The position numbers and the translations under genes are program-made. This document shows, piece after piece, positions 1 to 7,962 of a DNA stretch of 64,000 nt. Numbering within the stretch: the stretch's first letter is position 1; the number at the start of each line of letters is the position of its first letter. Source of the DNA: Austwickia chelonae (GTDB lineage: Bacteria; Actinomycetota; Actinomycetes; Actinomycetales; Dermatophilaceae). The notes beneath the pieces were generated by a model. It made no database searches. It worked only from the letters and a program-made list of their open reading frames with translations, and was not told where the DNA came from. The stretch is from NCBI RefSeq assembly GCF_003391095.1, contig NZ_CP031447.1, positions 3,348,001-3,412,000 of the forward strand. The letters run 5' to 3'.

Positions 1-216
1 ACGGTCGTCGTCCTGCACGACCTCAATCTGGCGGCCAGGTACTGCACGAAACTCGTCCTGCTCGAACGCGGTCAGGTGGCAGCCGCGGGGACCCCGGAGG
101 AGGTCCTCACCCCGGAGACGCTACGCCGGGTCTACGGCATCCAGGTGGAACGGGTGATGGTGAAGGACTCCCTGCAGTTGGTCTTCAGCCCGTTGGACGA
201 GCACGACGCGGCGTGA
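1..216 (+). CDS. ABC transporter ATP-binding protein, C-terminal fragment (FecE/iron-siderophore type)
   Basis: The frame is open from the first base to a TGA at 214-216, so the 5' part lies outside the window. The visible 71 residues begin [15 protein letters not shown], the end of Walker B and the H-loop of an ABC ATPase. [18 protein letters not shown] follows, typical of the C-terminal end of iron-siderophore/cobalamin importer ATPases (FecE, FepC, BtuD group). It would energise a membrane permease lying upstream. The substrate cannot be read from this fragment. The next gene starts 41 bases downstream on the same strand. Confidence 0.85.
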   Translation, partial: TVVVLHDLNLAARYCTKLVLLERGQVAAAGTPEEVLTPETLRRVYGIQVERVMVKDSLQLVFSPLDEHDAA

Positions 217-257
217 CCGGAGAAAATGGCGAGGAACCCCGACCTGAGGAAGATCCC

Positions 258-794
258 ATGAACAGCCCGGCCCGGATCGACGCCGTCCACGGCGACATCA
301 CCACCGAGCAGGTCGATGCCATCGTGAATGCCGCCAATTCTTCCTTGATGGGCGGCGGCGGGGTCGACGGCGCCGTCCACCGCGCTGCGGGCGTCGAGCT
401 CCTCAATGCCTGTAGAGAACTACGGTCCGGCGAGCTTCCTCGAGGGCTGCCGGTCGGTCAGGCTGTCGCCACTACTGCCGGACGGTTGCCCGCCGCGTGG
501 GCGATCCATACGGTCGGCCCTAACCGATATGCCGGGCAGGATGATCCGGAGCTGCTTGCGGCGGCTTTCCGCAATAGCCTCGACGTCGCTGTCAGCGTCG
601 GAGCACGCAGCGTCGCTTTCCCGGCGATCGGCGGAGGCGTCTACGGCTGGGATATGGCCGACGTCGCCCGGATCGCAGTCGCTACGACAGGCGCGCATCC
701 GGCGGCCACCGATGGACGTCTCGACCTGATCCGGTTCGTGCTGTTCAGCGTTGAGGCCCACCGAATCTTCACCGAGCTGATCGATCACCACTGA
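258..794 (+). CDS. Macrodomain O-acetyl-ADP-ribose deacetylase-like protein
   Basis: A 178-residue single-domain protein. It carries the macrodomain signatures [20 protein letters not shown] and [19 protein letters not shown] near the N terminus, and [11 protein letters not shown] near residue 130. This family (YmdB/MacroD type) binds ADP-ribose and removes O-acetyl-ADP-ribose or ADP-ribosyl groups. The Asn-Ala-Ala-Asn stretch and the glycine loop expected for activity are present. The frame stays open back to a GTG at 213 that overlaps the preceding stop. The ATG at 258 is preferred because a GAGGAAG ribosome site precedes it and the macrodomain begins right after it. It is probably cytoplasmic and may be co-transcribed with the ABC gene. 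Confidence 0.88.
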   Translation: MNSPARIDAVHGDITTEQVDAIVNAANSSLMGGGGVDGAVHRAAGVELLNACRELRSGELPRGLPVGQAVATTAGRLPAAWAIHTVGPNRYAGQDDPELLAAAFRNSLDVAVSVGARSVAFPAIGGGVYGWDMADVARIAVATTGAHPAATDGRLDLIRFVLFSVEAHRIFTELIDHH

Positions 795-960
795 GTACGG
801 CCAGGCCCCGCCCCCACCGGTCGATGCAGCCGATGCCGTCACGGTCGGAAAGCTCGTGTCGCTACCCTTCTGCCGCTGAAAGATCTCTTATTCTCAGCGG
901 CGGGATGCCCATCTATCACGGTGAGCTGTTTCACCGGCAGGCCGTCCCTCCACCATGGAT

Positions 961-1010
961 ATCAGGAGCTCCGCATGTCACTCAGCATCAGGAGCTCCGC
1001 ATGTCACTCA
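961..1010 (+). repeat. 26-bp tandem duplication covering the RBS and start of the bacteriocin gene
   Basis: The block containing AGGAG and ATGTCACTCA occurs twice with a 26-bp period (961-984 and 987-1010). Each copy has its own Shine-Dalgarno (964-968; 990-994) and ATG (975; 1001). Only the ATG at 1001 is in frame with the bacteriocin. The ATG at 975 would give a short out-of-frame peptide stopping at 1020-1022. The result is two competing initiation sites in the leader. Confidence 0.9.
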
Positions 1011-1288
1011 AAAAAATTCTGATCTGCACAGTCTCAGCAGCTGTCATCGCAAGTGGCTCAACTGCAGCTTTTGCCTACGCGGAAGTAGACGGCGGAAAAT
1101 GGGACTTCGGTCATGGTCCATTCGACACCTATTCCAACTACTGGCATCCCACAAAAAATCATGGAAGCTCCGTGACTCGGAATGGGCAAAAATTTGACTC
1201 AGGGTGCGCATCGCCCAACGAGTGGTCAAGAGCAAGCGTCAATGCAAAATGGACCGACAGCGTTGCGCAGTACTATCGATTCTGCTGA
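1001..1288 (+). CDS. Lactococcin 972-family bacteriocin precursor
   Basis: A 95-residue precursor. Residues 1-27 form a signal peptide (MSLKKI, a hydrophobic core, then FAYA before the probable cleavage). The mature part of about 68 residues starts EVDGGKWDFG and has the family hallmarks: a Gly/Trp-rich start, SNYWHPTKNHGSSV, and an aromatic end in AQYYRFC. Lactococcin 972 is secreted by the general pathway and blocks septum formation through lipid II; that mode is known for the family and inferred here. Unusually, the mature part has two cysteines, one in SGCAS and one as the last residue, which could form a disulphide. The ATG at 1001 is chosen because it has an AGGAG site and opens the signal peptide. 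The partner membrane protein and ABC ATPase follow. Confidence 0.9.
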   Translation: MSLKKILICTVSAAVIASGSTAAFAYAEVDGGKWDFGHGPFDTYSNYWHPTKNHGSSVTRNGQKFDSGCASPNEWSRASVNAKWTDSVAQYYRFC

Positions 1289-1312
1289 GAGAAACAGCAT
1301 TTAGAATCCACA

Positions 1313-1357
1313 GGCTCTTGGCGGATCGCAATTTTCTCCAATGATCCGCCAAGAGCC
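1313..1357 (+). terminator. 15-bp perfect hairpin between bacteriocin and exporter genes
   Basis: GGCTCTTGGCGGATC at 1313-1327 is the exact reverse complement of 1343-1357, with a 15-base loop. No T-run follows. It is better read as a partial terminator or 3'-end stabiliser that lets the small peptide message exceed the exporter message than as a full stop. The exporter gene begins 20 bases later. Confidence 0.7.
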
Positions 1358-1377
1358 ATAGGCAGCGAAAGCAGACC

Positions 1378-3411
1378 ATGCGATTAAATCGAACCTTGAC
1401 AACGGCACACGTACTGCTTATTTTTTTCTCCTTTCTGTTCGCATTCCACTGCTTCAAAATCTTCGATGAACAATCGGTTGTCGGCCCCACAGGACGACTC
1501 ACCGCTCTCACGGAGGAAAACCACGTAGATCCGCGAGTCTTTTTTTCGGAGCTCGAAAAATTTGCTCTTGAAAAGAGCATCGATATCGCCGTCGTCGAAC
1601 CTGATCCCGCTTCGCCGCTCAGTGGAGAAAATATTCATCCGATACGGGGCGAAAAGGCGCCGGGCTCCACTCTGTCCATGTGGGAAAAACATGGATATCC
1701 CCATTTCAGCCGAGACACGGAGAGGGCCGTCCTACCTCCTGGAAATCTAGCCAACAGGGACCCCCGCATCTCATATTTCATCTTCGGCGATGAGGGCAAG
1801 GTCCAGTCTGTACAGAACTTCTTCAGCGCGAAGGGTTTCACCTGGCATTACGAAAAGGTCTTCTCCTGGGAGAAAGCCTTCAGTTTCTTCCTGACAGGCC
1901 ACCGTCTGATCTGCGCGTCTCTTACCGTCCTCCTGGTCTGCCTGCTGTCTTTGAGTGGAGTTCTTTACGACGCCAAGAGGTACGCCATCCTCTCGCTTCA
2001 CGGCCACACCATCGAACAACAAGTGTTTTTTCGCGCACGACAATCGATACAACAGATCGCACTCTTCTTCACTATCGGTGCAACCATCAGCGCAGCTGGC
2101 CTATGGCTCTATAACCGACTCAATTATTTTCCCATTTTTATCGGGCTGTCGCTTTTTATTCTCGCCGTGACATCCGTAGCCATGATCGCCGTTCAGACCA
2201 TCACCCTCTGGCTGGTAGCTCGACTTCCCGTGGTCGAGGGCGTTAAGGGGAAACTCCCTTTCAAATCCGCCCATGCCCTGACTTACCTGGTGCGCATACC
2301 GACACTTTTTTTAATCATCATGGTCGTACAAAGTTCTTCCATCGCCCTCCATGCAGTAGAACAGGCTGAGCAAAACTCGCGGCGTTCGCTGCTCTCCGGG
2401 GAGAGCTACTCGGGGACTCTCAGCATGGCGACCCAGAACCCTGAGGATGAAGATAAAGTGGCTGCGTACCTACGTGAAGCCGAAGAAAAAGGTGACATTT
2501 TTGTCGCCTCAAAAGTCAGCCTCAGCGGCACCCCTGAAGCCATGCCTATAAGAATGGTCAACCATCATCTCTGGCAGCGACTCAGAAGCCACGACCACAC
2601 GCTGCCTCAGCTGCCCTCAGCACCAGACGGATCAAAGGCATATCTCATCGCACCCGCTGGGTTCTCGAGAAACATTAGTTCCGTCGAAGAACAGCTACGT
2701 TCAAAAAACATCCTGAAGAACAAAGAAGTCCAGATTCATCAGATCATCAGCGATCACGACCTGGATTATGCACCGGCTGCCACAGGCGGGGCACATCTCG
2801 CTTCGATTCCCCGGCAAGCTCTCCTGGTCGTCTCTGCCGGGGTGCCCCTGTTGGGGGACAGGAATGCTGTCGCCGCGCTTTCTCGGGGAGAGCTGTTCTT
2901 CGCGGACAAATCTGCCGCCGAACGAATGCTCGCTTCGGAAGTGACCTGGGCGCTGGCTGGGATCGGTTCTACTGCTCAACTCAACGCAGCCATCATGGCC
3001 GCGCCCCGGCAGGCTCTACAGATCTCCTACATCAACGGGGGTCTTTCACTCGTGATGCTGGTGATCAGCTCGTTGGCCGTCGCCACGACTCACATGGCAC
3101 GTTACCGGCAACGTGATTTCGTCAGACGACTGTTCGGGTGGACAGTGCTGCAGTCCAACCCTGTTCCCATCTTCTTGGAGGTTGGGCTGACCTCAGCTGT
3201 GGCCGCATGGGCTATCGACAAGTTCATCGCGAGTCAGGTTCCTGCCTCAGATGTTCCTGGTGCGCCACCGCCGTTGCCGGACGCCTTCGTGCCCACAGCA
3301 GTGAGTTTGTTCGTCACCCTCGGGGTGCTCGTTCTGTCTGTCGCGCTCTTCATCTGGACTTTGCACCGGCTCAGCGACCGATCGTTGAAGAACTTGTCCG
3401 CGCAACCGTGA
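1378..3411 (+). CDS. Bacteriocin-associated integral membrane protein (lactococcin 972 cluster)
   Basis: A 677-residue protein. One N-terminal TM segment (about residues 9-29) is followed by an extracytoplasmic stretch, a four-helix block (about 172-318), a large outer domain (about 320-555) and a final group of TM helices (about 553-668). This is the layout of the 'bacteriocin-associated integral membrane protein' that sits between lactococcin-972-type peptides and their ATPase, and it resembles an FtsX-type permease. It probably works with the ATPase at 3445 in export or self-protection. The start ATG has only a weak GAAAG ribosome site. Base composition is clearly lower in GC than the flanking housekeeping genes (31 G/C of 60 in 1441-1500). 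A homologous protein is encoded at the right edge of the window. Confidence 0.85.
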   Translation: MRLNRTLTTAHVLLIFFSFLFAFHCFKIFDEQSVVGPTGRLTALTEENHVDPRVFFSELEKFALEKSIDIAVVEPDPASPLSGENIHPIRGEKAPGSTLSMWEKHGYPHFSRDTERAVLPPGNLANRDPRISYFIFGDEGKVQSVQNFFSAKGFTWHYEKVFSWEKAFSFFLTGHRLICASLTVLLVCLLSLSGVLYDAKRYAILSLHGHTIEQQVFFRARQSIQQIALFFTIGATISAAGLWLYNRLNYFPIFIGLSLFILAVTSVAMIAVQTITLWLVARLPVVEGVKGKLPFKSAHALTYLVRIPTLFLIIMVVQSSSIALHAVEQAEQNSRRSLLSGESYSGTLSMATQNPEDEDKVAAYLREAEEKGDIFVASKVSLSGTPEAMPIRMVNHHLWQRLRSHDHTLPQLPSAPDGSKAYLIAPAGFSRNISSVEEQLRSKNILKNKEVQIHQIISDHDLDYAPAATGGAHLASIPRQALLVVSAGVPLLGDRNAVAALSRGELFFADKSAAERMLASEVTWALAGIGSTAQLNAAIMAAPRQALQISYINGGLSLVMLVISSLAVATTHMARYRQRDFVRRLFGWTVLQSNPVPIFLEVGLTSAVAAWAIDKFIASQVPASDVPGAPPPLPDAFVPTAVSLFVTLGVLVLSVALFIWTLHRLSDRSLKNLSAQP

Positions 3412-3444
3412 TCTCGCTGATCGAACACTGACAAAGGATTATTC

Positions 3445-4131
3445 ATGCTTCATCAGTTGTCCCTGAAAAAAGCGACGAAATCTTTCGGGAACAAGCAGCT
3501 GTGGGCTGGCCTTGACCTACAGGTCTCAGGTGGTGAGTCTCTCGCGCTGTCCGGTCCCAGCGGAAGCGGCAAAACCACCCTCTTGAACTGCATCGGTGCA
3601 CTCGACGAACTCACAGCAGGAGATATCTACTTGGATGATGTCCACGTCAATGCCTTGCGGGAGCGGCAGACCCGCAGCTATCGACGTGACCATATCGGCT
3701 ATCTCTTCCAGGACTATGCGCTCATTGATGATGCAGATGTCTACGCCAACTTGGAGGTCGCTGTCGGTGTCTGGGGGACATCGCGCAGGATTCCCCGTTC
3801 AAAACGTCGAGAGGCCTTCGACGCAGCACTCGACCAGGTTGGCCTCACCGGGCGTGGGCATGATCCCGTTCATATTCTCAGCGGTGGCGAACAGCAACGG
3901 GTTGCTCTTGCCCGTCTGATGATCAAGAAACCTTCGATCGTTCTGGCTGACGAGCCGACTGCTGCTCTTGACCTCGTCAACGAAGACATGGTCCTGGACG
4001 CTTTGCGGAAGCTGGCCGATGAAGGAGCAATCATCGTCATCGCCACCCATAACGAGCGTGTCTACCAGTGGTGCGACCAGGCGATTCAACTAAGCGAAGC
4101 AGATCATGAGGCTCACTGCAGATTGACTTAA
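3445..4131 (+). CDS. Bacteriocin export ABC transporter ATP-binding protein (lactococcin 972 group)
   Basis: A 228-residue ATPase with Walker A GPSGSGKTT, Q-loop FQDYALI, signature LSGGEQQRVALARL, Walker B IVLADEPTAA and H-loop ATHNER. The short MacB/LolD-like length and its position directly after the multi-TM partner (33-base gap) match the lactococcin-972 ABC group. It has a clear AAAGGA ribosome site 6 bases before the ATG. It ends 11 bases from the convergent end of the next gene, so the bacteriocin operon and the minus-strand toxin cassette meet tail to tail. Confidence 0.9.
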   Translation: MLHQLSLKKATKSFGNKQLWAGLDLQVSGGESLALSGPSGSGKTTLLNCIGALDELTAGDIYLDDVHVNALRERQTRSYRRDHIGYLFQDYALIDDADVYANLEVAVGVWGTSRRIPRSKRREAFDAALDQVGLTGRGHDPVHILSGGEQQRVALARLMIKKPSIVLADEPTAALDLVNEDMVLDALRKLADEGAIIVIATHNERVYQWCDQAIQLSEADHEAHCRLT

Positions 4132-4142
4132 TTAACTTCTTG

Positions 4143-4967
4143 TTAGTACTCAATTATTCCTGGGGTGGCGCTCCTGCGCTGAACCTCTTCAGCGATGTCC
4201 CGCAACGACTCCCGAGTGCCCAATCGCTGGCGAGCAGCTTCATTCTTAAGATAGAAGTCAACGACATTTGCAGCATAGCATTTATCATCATGAAAAATAT
4301 TTATTGCAAGAGACACCATCTCCCCCTCCCCTTCGCGAAAAGGAATATGCACTCCTAAAAGGATCGGAAATTGCCGCTCTGGCCTGAAACCATCTTTCAT
4401 GAATAGAGCCCCACCAAGCATCGGATACTTCACAATTAAGATCCCGTCCCAGGGGATAATCGTGCGAGAAAACTTTTCCCGGTAAATAATTTTATCCGGC
4501 ATTAGGATTAAGGTTCCATACCCATCCCACATCCCCAGCGAAGGGAGAAGCAAACCAATACCAAATAAGTATAAGAATGCAACCAGAAAAGGGTGGCCTT
4601 GCCCTCTCTCAAATTCCGCGCCCAATGCGATCATGTAACCGATAGAAAACACTGAACATCTTATAGGCCACGCCTCTTTCCTGGGCCACCCTGGGATGAC
4701 CGTTACAAAACGACGTCTACAGACTGAGATATATGACTCCGGCATATACTTCGGCACTCGCCCCGGGAGTACTGGCCGCATTAAATATGCAAAAGAAAAT
4801 ATTCCGCTTCCGACAAGAATCGCTCCTATGCGGAAGATTATTTCCGTATTCACATCACGCAGCCCACTTGCCACCACCTGATATCCCCCATAAACTAATA
4901 CGGGAAATAAGATTAATTCAAAAAGGAACCACCCCCAAGTCTGCTTGTCTTCTCCACTGTTAGACAA
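4143..4967 (-). CDS. Multi-TM protein, candidate immunity protein 2 of the type VII effector locus
   Basis: A 274-residue membrane protein. Hydrophobic segments lie at about residues 12-32, 43-63, 104-124 and 128-148, followed by a soluble C-terminal half. The start is a TTG at 4967 with a GAGGAAGGG ribosome site; the nearby ATG (4973) is followed at once by a stop. It is a paralogue of the protein encoded at 5036-6007: both carry an IIPW motif mid-chain and a closing block of the type FYL-N-A-R-R-GTRESLR-I. I recognise no enzymatic motif. Being the last gene behind a toxin-like gene, in AT-rich DNA, it looks like an immunity protein; that role is inference. Confidence 0.6.
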   Translation of the reverse strand: MSNSGEDKQTWGWFLFELILFPVLVYGGYQVVASGLRDVNTEIIFRIGAILVGSGIFSFAYLMRPVLPGRVPKYMPESYISVCRRRFVTVIPGWPRKEAWPIRCSVFSIGYMIALGAEFERGQGHPFLVAFLYLFGIGLLLPSLGMWDGYGTLILMPDKIIYREKFSRTIIPWDGILIVKYPMLGGALFMKDGFRPERQFPILLGVHIPFREGEGEMVSLAINIFHDDKCYAANVVDFYLKNEAARQRLGTRESLRDIAEEVQRRSATPGIIEY

Positions 4968-5035
4968 TTACATTCACCCTTCCTCGAAGGCTACCACCGA
5001 AGGCCCACCTCGACCTCGCGTCATTCGCAGGCATA

Positions 5036-6007
5036 TTAAAAAATATAAGAATAAAAAGTGTCGTCTTGATTATCCCACTTAAACGAGACCGGACAGCATT
5101 GACAGCCCTCCGGACAATTAACTCTCTCATCCATGTCAGGCAAAAGAAGATAAGGTCTGGTTCTCAGTTCTTCATCCCTAATCTCTCGCAGAGACTCCCG
5201 AGTTCCGATCCGCTCCCGCGCCTCCGCATTTGCTAAGTAAAAATCAACGATGCGCGAAGCATACCCCCATTGGTTGATCAGAAACCAATGCTCAAAGAGG
5301 GAATGGATATCGATGTTATTCGGAACCTGAATGAGAGGCGTGGGGATATTCAATCCAAAGAGGATACGAAACCTCCTCTCGGCCCTCACCTGCGCCGCGA
5401 CTTTAATCCTAAAATTCTGGCCTGAACTATCTTTAACAACCTTCTCCCAAGGAATGATGGTCTCCCAGGTTTTGTAGTGGATAACAACTGCATCTGAACG
5501 CAATATCACCCTGGGCCAACCCATCCAGACCCCCGAAACTGCTGCTAACGACATAAGCAGTAGAGGGAAGACCATGATCCAGAAAAACCTATCAAAAACT
5601 AAATGTCCATCATTTCCTGCTAAACTAAGTGTGAGCATAAAAGCAGCTATTGAATGTACCCCAAGATTGGAGACTACCGTAAGCAACCTGGGAATAGATG
5701 ACATGACTACAACTTTTCGCCCTCGATAAATTGAAATATAACATTCTGGAGATACTCCAAAAATATCCCATACCATGAATGCGGAAAATAAGATCCCGCC
5801 GAAAAAAGATATACTAAAGAAGGGGATGCCTATCCAGGCTCTCTGGTCAAAGGCCACTCTCTGGTCAAAGGCCATGTAAGCAAGGCCCCCAGCGAGGAGG
5901 AGGTTTCCTCCCGCCAAAAAGGCCAACCGCGCTACCTCATACCACCACTTCCACGTCTTTCTCTCTGCCCCGATAAAAAATTTGATGAAAACTCTGTCTT
6001 CAGACAT
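5036..6007 (-). CDS. Multi-TM protein, candidate immunity protein 1 of the type VII effector locus
   Basis: A 323-residue membrane protein with hydrophobic segments near residues 28-48, 60-82, about 110-130 and 140-165, then a soluble domain. It shares the IIPW motif and the C-terminal GTRESLREI block with the next gene, so the two arose by duplication. Its tail is longer and cysteine-rich (CPEGCQCC). An 18-bp in-frame duplication at 5841-5874 repeats the residues AFDQRV. The gene is strikingly AT-rich (21 G/C of 60 in 5701-5760). It lies 140 bases downstream of the effector gene, where immunity genes of polymorphic toxins usually sit. The start ATG has a weak ribosome site, so the N terminus is uncertain. 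Confidence 0.6.
   Translation of the reverse strand: MSEDRVFIKFFIGAERKTWKWWYEVARLAFLAGGNLLLAGGLAYMAFDQRVAFDQRAWIGIPFFSISFFGGILFSAFMVWDIFGVSPECYISIYRGRKVVVMSSIPRLLTVVSNLGVHSIAAFMLTLSLAGNDGHLVFDRFFWIMVFPLLLMSLAAVSGVWMGWPRVILRSDAVVIHYKTWETIIPWEKVVKDSSGQNFRIKVAAQVRAERRFRILFGLNIPTPLIQVPNNIDIHSLFEHWFLINQWGYASRIVDFYLANAEARERIGTRESLREIRDEELRTRPYLLLPDMDERVNCPEGCQCCPVSFKWDNQDDTFYSYIF
5841..5874. repeat. 18-bp tandem duplication inside candidate immunity gene
   Basis: CTCTGGTCAAAGGCCA occurs at 5841-5856 and 5859-5874 (period 18). It duplicates six codons without breaking the frame, which suggests recent slippage. Confidence 0.9.
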
Positions 6008-6147
6008 GTGACTCGCCGACTTTCTTCTCCACGGCCATAGCGCACGTCGGAAACAGCCGCAACCCTATGCCCCGGAGGGGGATATACCTTTCTCCCGACG
6101 CCTGGCCAACACATACTGCTATGCAAAAATACTCTCTAAGAGAGAGA

Positions 6148-7353
6148 TCACCTTCTGATCTTGCTTATCAGCGAGCCAACCCCGCCAGCAGCAGCTGAAG
6201 TAAGTTCTGCGATGTCTTTACCTGTCTGCACAACGGCCTTCATGCCGTCCTTCCCTGCTCTTCCAAGGTCTTGATGATCATAGAGAGACTCGACTGCTCC
6301 AGATGCAAACGAGCCGGCAGCTACCCCAACGAGACTCCCAACGACAGCTCCCGCAACTGAACCTGGAGGCCCTAAAACCGAACCTGCAAGAGCGCCTGTT
6401 GCTGCTGAAGCTAGCAAATTAGTGCCACCAGAAAGGACCGCTTTCTTAGGGTCCTTTCCATTCGCAATATCAGCCACTGTTCCAGCTGCAGCAAATGGCG
6501 CACCAGCCTTGACTGCAGATGTAAAAGATCGAATAGGTGTGTACTTTGCTGGGATCTTCGCTATCTCATCGCCCGCCTTCGCGAACTTCACCTTATCAGA
6601 GGCTGCAGCTCTCTCATGAAGATCGCGAAATGCAGGACCAACCCCTGGTTTTTCGGCTGCCTTCCGCGCACTCTCTCCCGCCCTTTCGTATCTACCTTTC
6701 AACTTTTTCTGCCACTTATCATATTTATTGTCAATTATCCTCTGCTTGATATCCTTGGACAGAGGATAAACTACCCCTGCAACAGTAAAGGCAGCCTTAG
6801 CTCGAGCAGTATTCAAATCGCTCAGATATTTCGTCTGCCCCAACCGCAGGTCCCCGAATATCTCTTCGACCTTTTTCTGCGCCGCCCGGTACGCCTCCGC
6901 CTTCTGCTGGTGCCGCCGATAAGCGACCTCAGCCTCCCGCACCTGACGCACCGACTCGCTGCTGCTGTCCGACGCCAGCATCGGCGGCTTACCCGGCCCC
7001 GCCCCCGGGTCCTCGATCGTCGTCGCAGTGACTCGAAGACCGGCCTGCTCCGCTTCCTGACGAACCCTGCCCATACTCTCCTGGCACCGACGTAACCGAC
7101 TCGCATAACCATCGCTCGCCGCCGCCATCGCCTTCACACCATCGGCGAAAGAGTCCGCTTTCTTCCCGCTGTCCCCAGCCCGCCCCTGAAAACGGTTACT
7201 GGCTTCACCGGTCCAGGACGAACTCGCCGCATTCTTCGCCCGGGCAAGGTCATCCCCCGCCTTCACAGCCTGAGCCGCCACCGAGCCACGCAGCCACTCA
7301 GCAACCTTGCTGAGGTCTTCAGGTCTCCCCTTGATCTCCGTCCCCAAAGACAT
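6148..7353 (-). CDS. Type VII secretion effector: WXG100-like N terminus with glycine-zipper C-terminal toxin candidate
   Basis: A 401-residue protein. Residues 1-100 are predicted helical with a WXG turn (SSWTGEASNRF) and a second long helix, as in WXG100/PPE-like secretion modules. A helical linker runs to about 170. The C-terminal part is basic and helical, then has a small-residue hydrophobic stretch with repeated GxxxG/AxxxG spacing (GALAGSVLG, AGAVVGSLVG), a glycine zipper as in membrane-inserting toxins. It starts at an ATG overlapping the upstream stop (TGATG), so it is coupled to the EspC-like gene. Composition drops from about 63% GC (7261-7320) to about 38% (6721-6780) near the linker, as expected for an exchangeable toxin tip. 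A membrane-permeabilising toxin is inference; a structural ESX substrate is the alternative. Confidence 0.7.
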   Translation of the reverse strand: MSLGTEIKGRPEDLSKVAEWLRGSVAAQAVKAGDDLARAKNAASSSWTGEASNRFQGRAGDSGKKADSFADGVKAMAAASDGYASRLRRCQESMGRVRQEAEQAGLRVTATTIEDPGAGPGKPPMLASDSSSESVRQVREAEVAYRRHQQKAEAYRAAQKKVEEIFGDLRLGQTKYLSDLNTARAKAAFTVAGVVYPLSKDIKQRIIDNKYDKWQKKLKGRYERAGESARKAAEKPGVGPAFRDLHERAAASDKVKFAKAGDEIAKIPAKYTPIRSFTSAVKAGAPFAAAGTVADIANGKDPKKAVLSGGTNLLASAATGALAGSVLGPPGSVAGAVVGSLVGVAAGSFASGAVESLYDHQDLGRAGKDGMKAVVQTGKDIAELTSAAAGGVGSLISKIRR

Positions 7354-7646
7354 CAGCGGTCACCCCGCGTCTGCGCGGCTCTCTGCACAGCGTCCAAGGC
7401 ACTCTTGTCCGTCTGCTCATAAGCGCCCCGGCACTCGTTCACCGCACCGGACAGCCCATGGAGCTCTTGCGACAAAGCGCCCGCCTGCTCAGCGATGAAC
7501 GCCAAAGCCTCGAAGACCGCAGAACTGACCTCCCCCGCATCGACCTCGCCAGGCGCACCATCAGCCACCCCGTCAAAAGAATCACCAGAGCGCGACAAGA
7601 TCCCAGAAATCTGCGACAACTGCCCCAGATCAACCTCAAAGTTCAC
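7353..7646 (-). CDS. EspC-like type VII secretion partner protein (YxxxD signal)
   Basis: A 97-residue helical protein without cysteine-rich or TM features. It matches the short EspC/DUF2580-like proteins that pair with ESX substrates: a hydrophilic helix, a glycine-rich turn (GVADGAPGEV), a second helix and a C-terminal YEQTD, which fits the YxxxD/E general type VII secretion signal. The GTG at 7646 is preferred because GAGGGTGGGG precedes it; in-frame alternatives are ATG 7670 and GTG 7685. It overlaps the end of the upstream gene by 11 bases and the effector start by 1 base. It probably forms a heterodimer with the effector and escorts it to the secretion ATPase. No ESX core genes are in this window. 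Confidence 0.65.
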   Translation of the reverse strand: MNFEVDLGQLSQISGILSRSGDSFDGVADGAPGEVDAGEVSSAVFEALAFIAEQAGALSQELHGLSGAVNECRGAYEQTDKSALDAVQRAAQTRGDR

Positions 7647-7962
7647 GAGAAGCCCCACCCTCAGCGCCATCTGCGCCGCCGTCACCCAACAGATCCAGGT
7701 CGTACAAGAACAGGTCGAACGGGCTCAAATCATGCACCTGCTGCAGCCCATCAGCATTGAGCAGCACCCACGGACAATCGCCGATTCCGTCACGAAGCCG
7801 ATCCAGCGCCGTGTACCCCACCAAAGCCACCCGGCCGTCCTCCATCCGCCGCAGCATCACCCGCAACTCGCCGTCGACCTCCATACACGGCACGTACCAC
7901 ACCGGAGGAAGCTCAACAGGCTTCTCCTCCGGAACCGACCGCGCCCACACCTGTTCGTCCAC
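7636..7962 (-). CDS. SAV_915-like (SseB-fold) type VII secretion-associated protein
   Basis: A small protein of 108 residues using the GTG at 7962, which follows an AAGGGGG ribosome site; the frame is open back to 8067 without a good site. Its core reads WYVPCMEVDGELRVML, then RVALVGYTALDRLRDGIGD and a leucine-rich end. This is the pattern of SAV_915/SseB-like proteins often encoded beside ESX substrates in actinobacteria. The role is unknown but probably that of an accessory or chaperone-like factor. It opens the minus-strand cassette that continues into the EspC-like gene (11-base overlap). Confidence 0.6.
   Translation of the reverse strand: MDEQVWARSVPEEKPVELPPVWYVPCMEVDGELRVMLRRMEDGRVALVGYTALDRLRDGIGDCPWVLLNADGLQQVHDLSPFDLFLYDLDLLGDGGADGAEGGASREL

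Noticed and set aside
824-1000. N-terminal extension of the bacteriocin precursor
   Set aside because: The extended frame lacks sense before the signal peptide; the AGGAG-ATG at 1001 explains the start fully.
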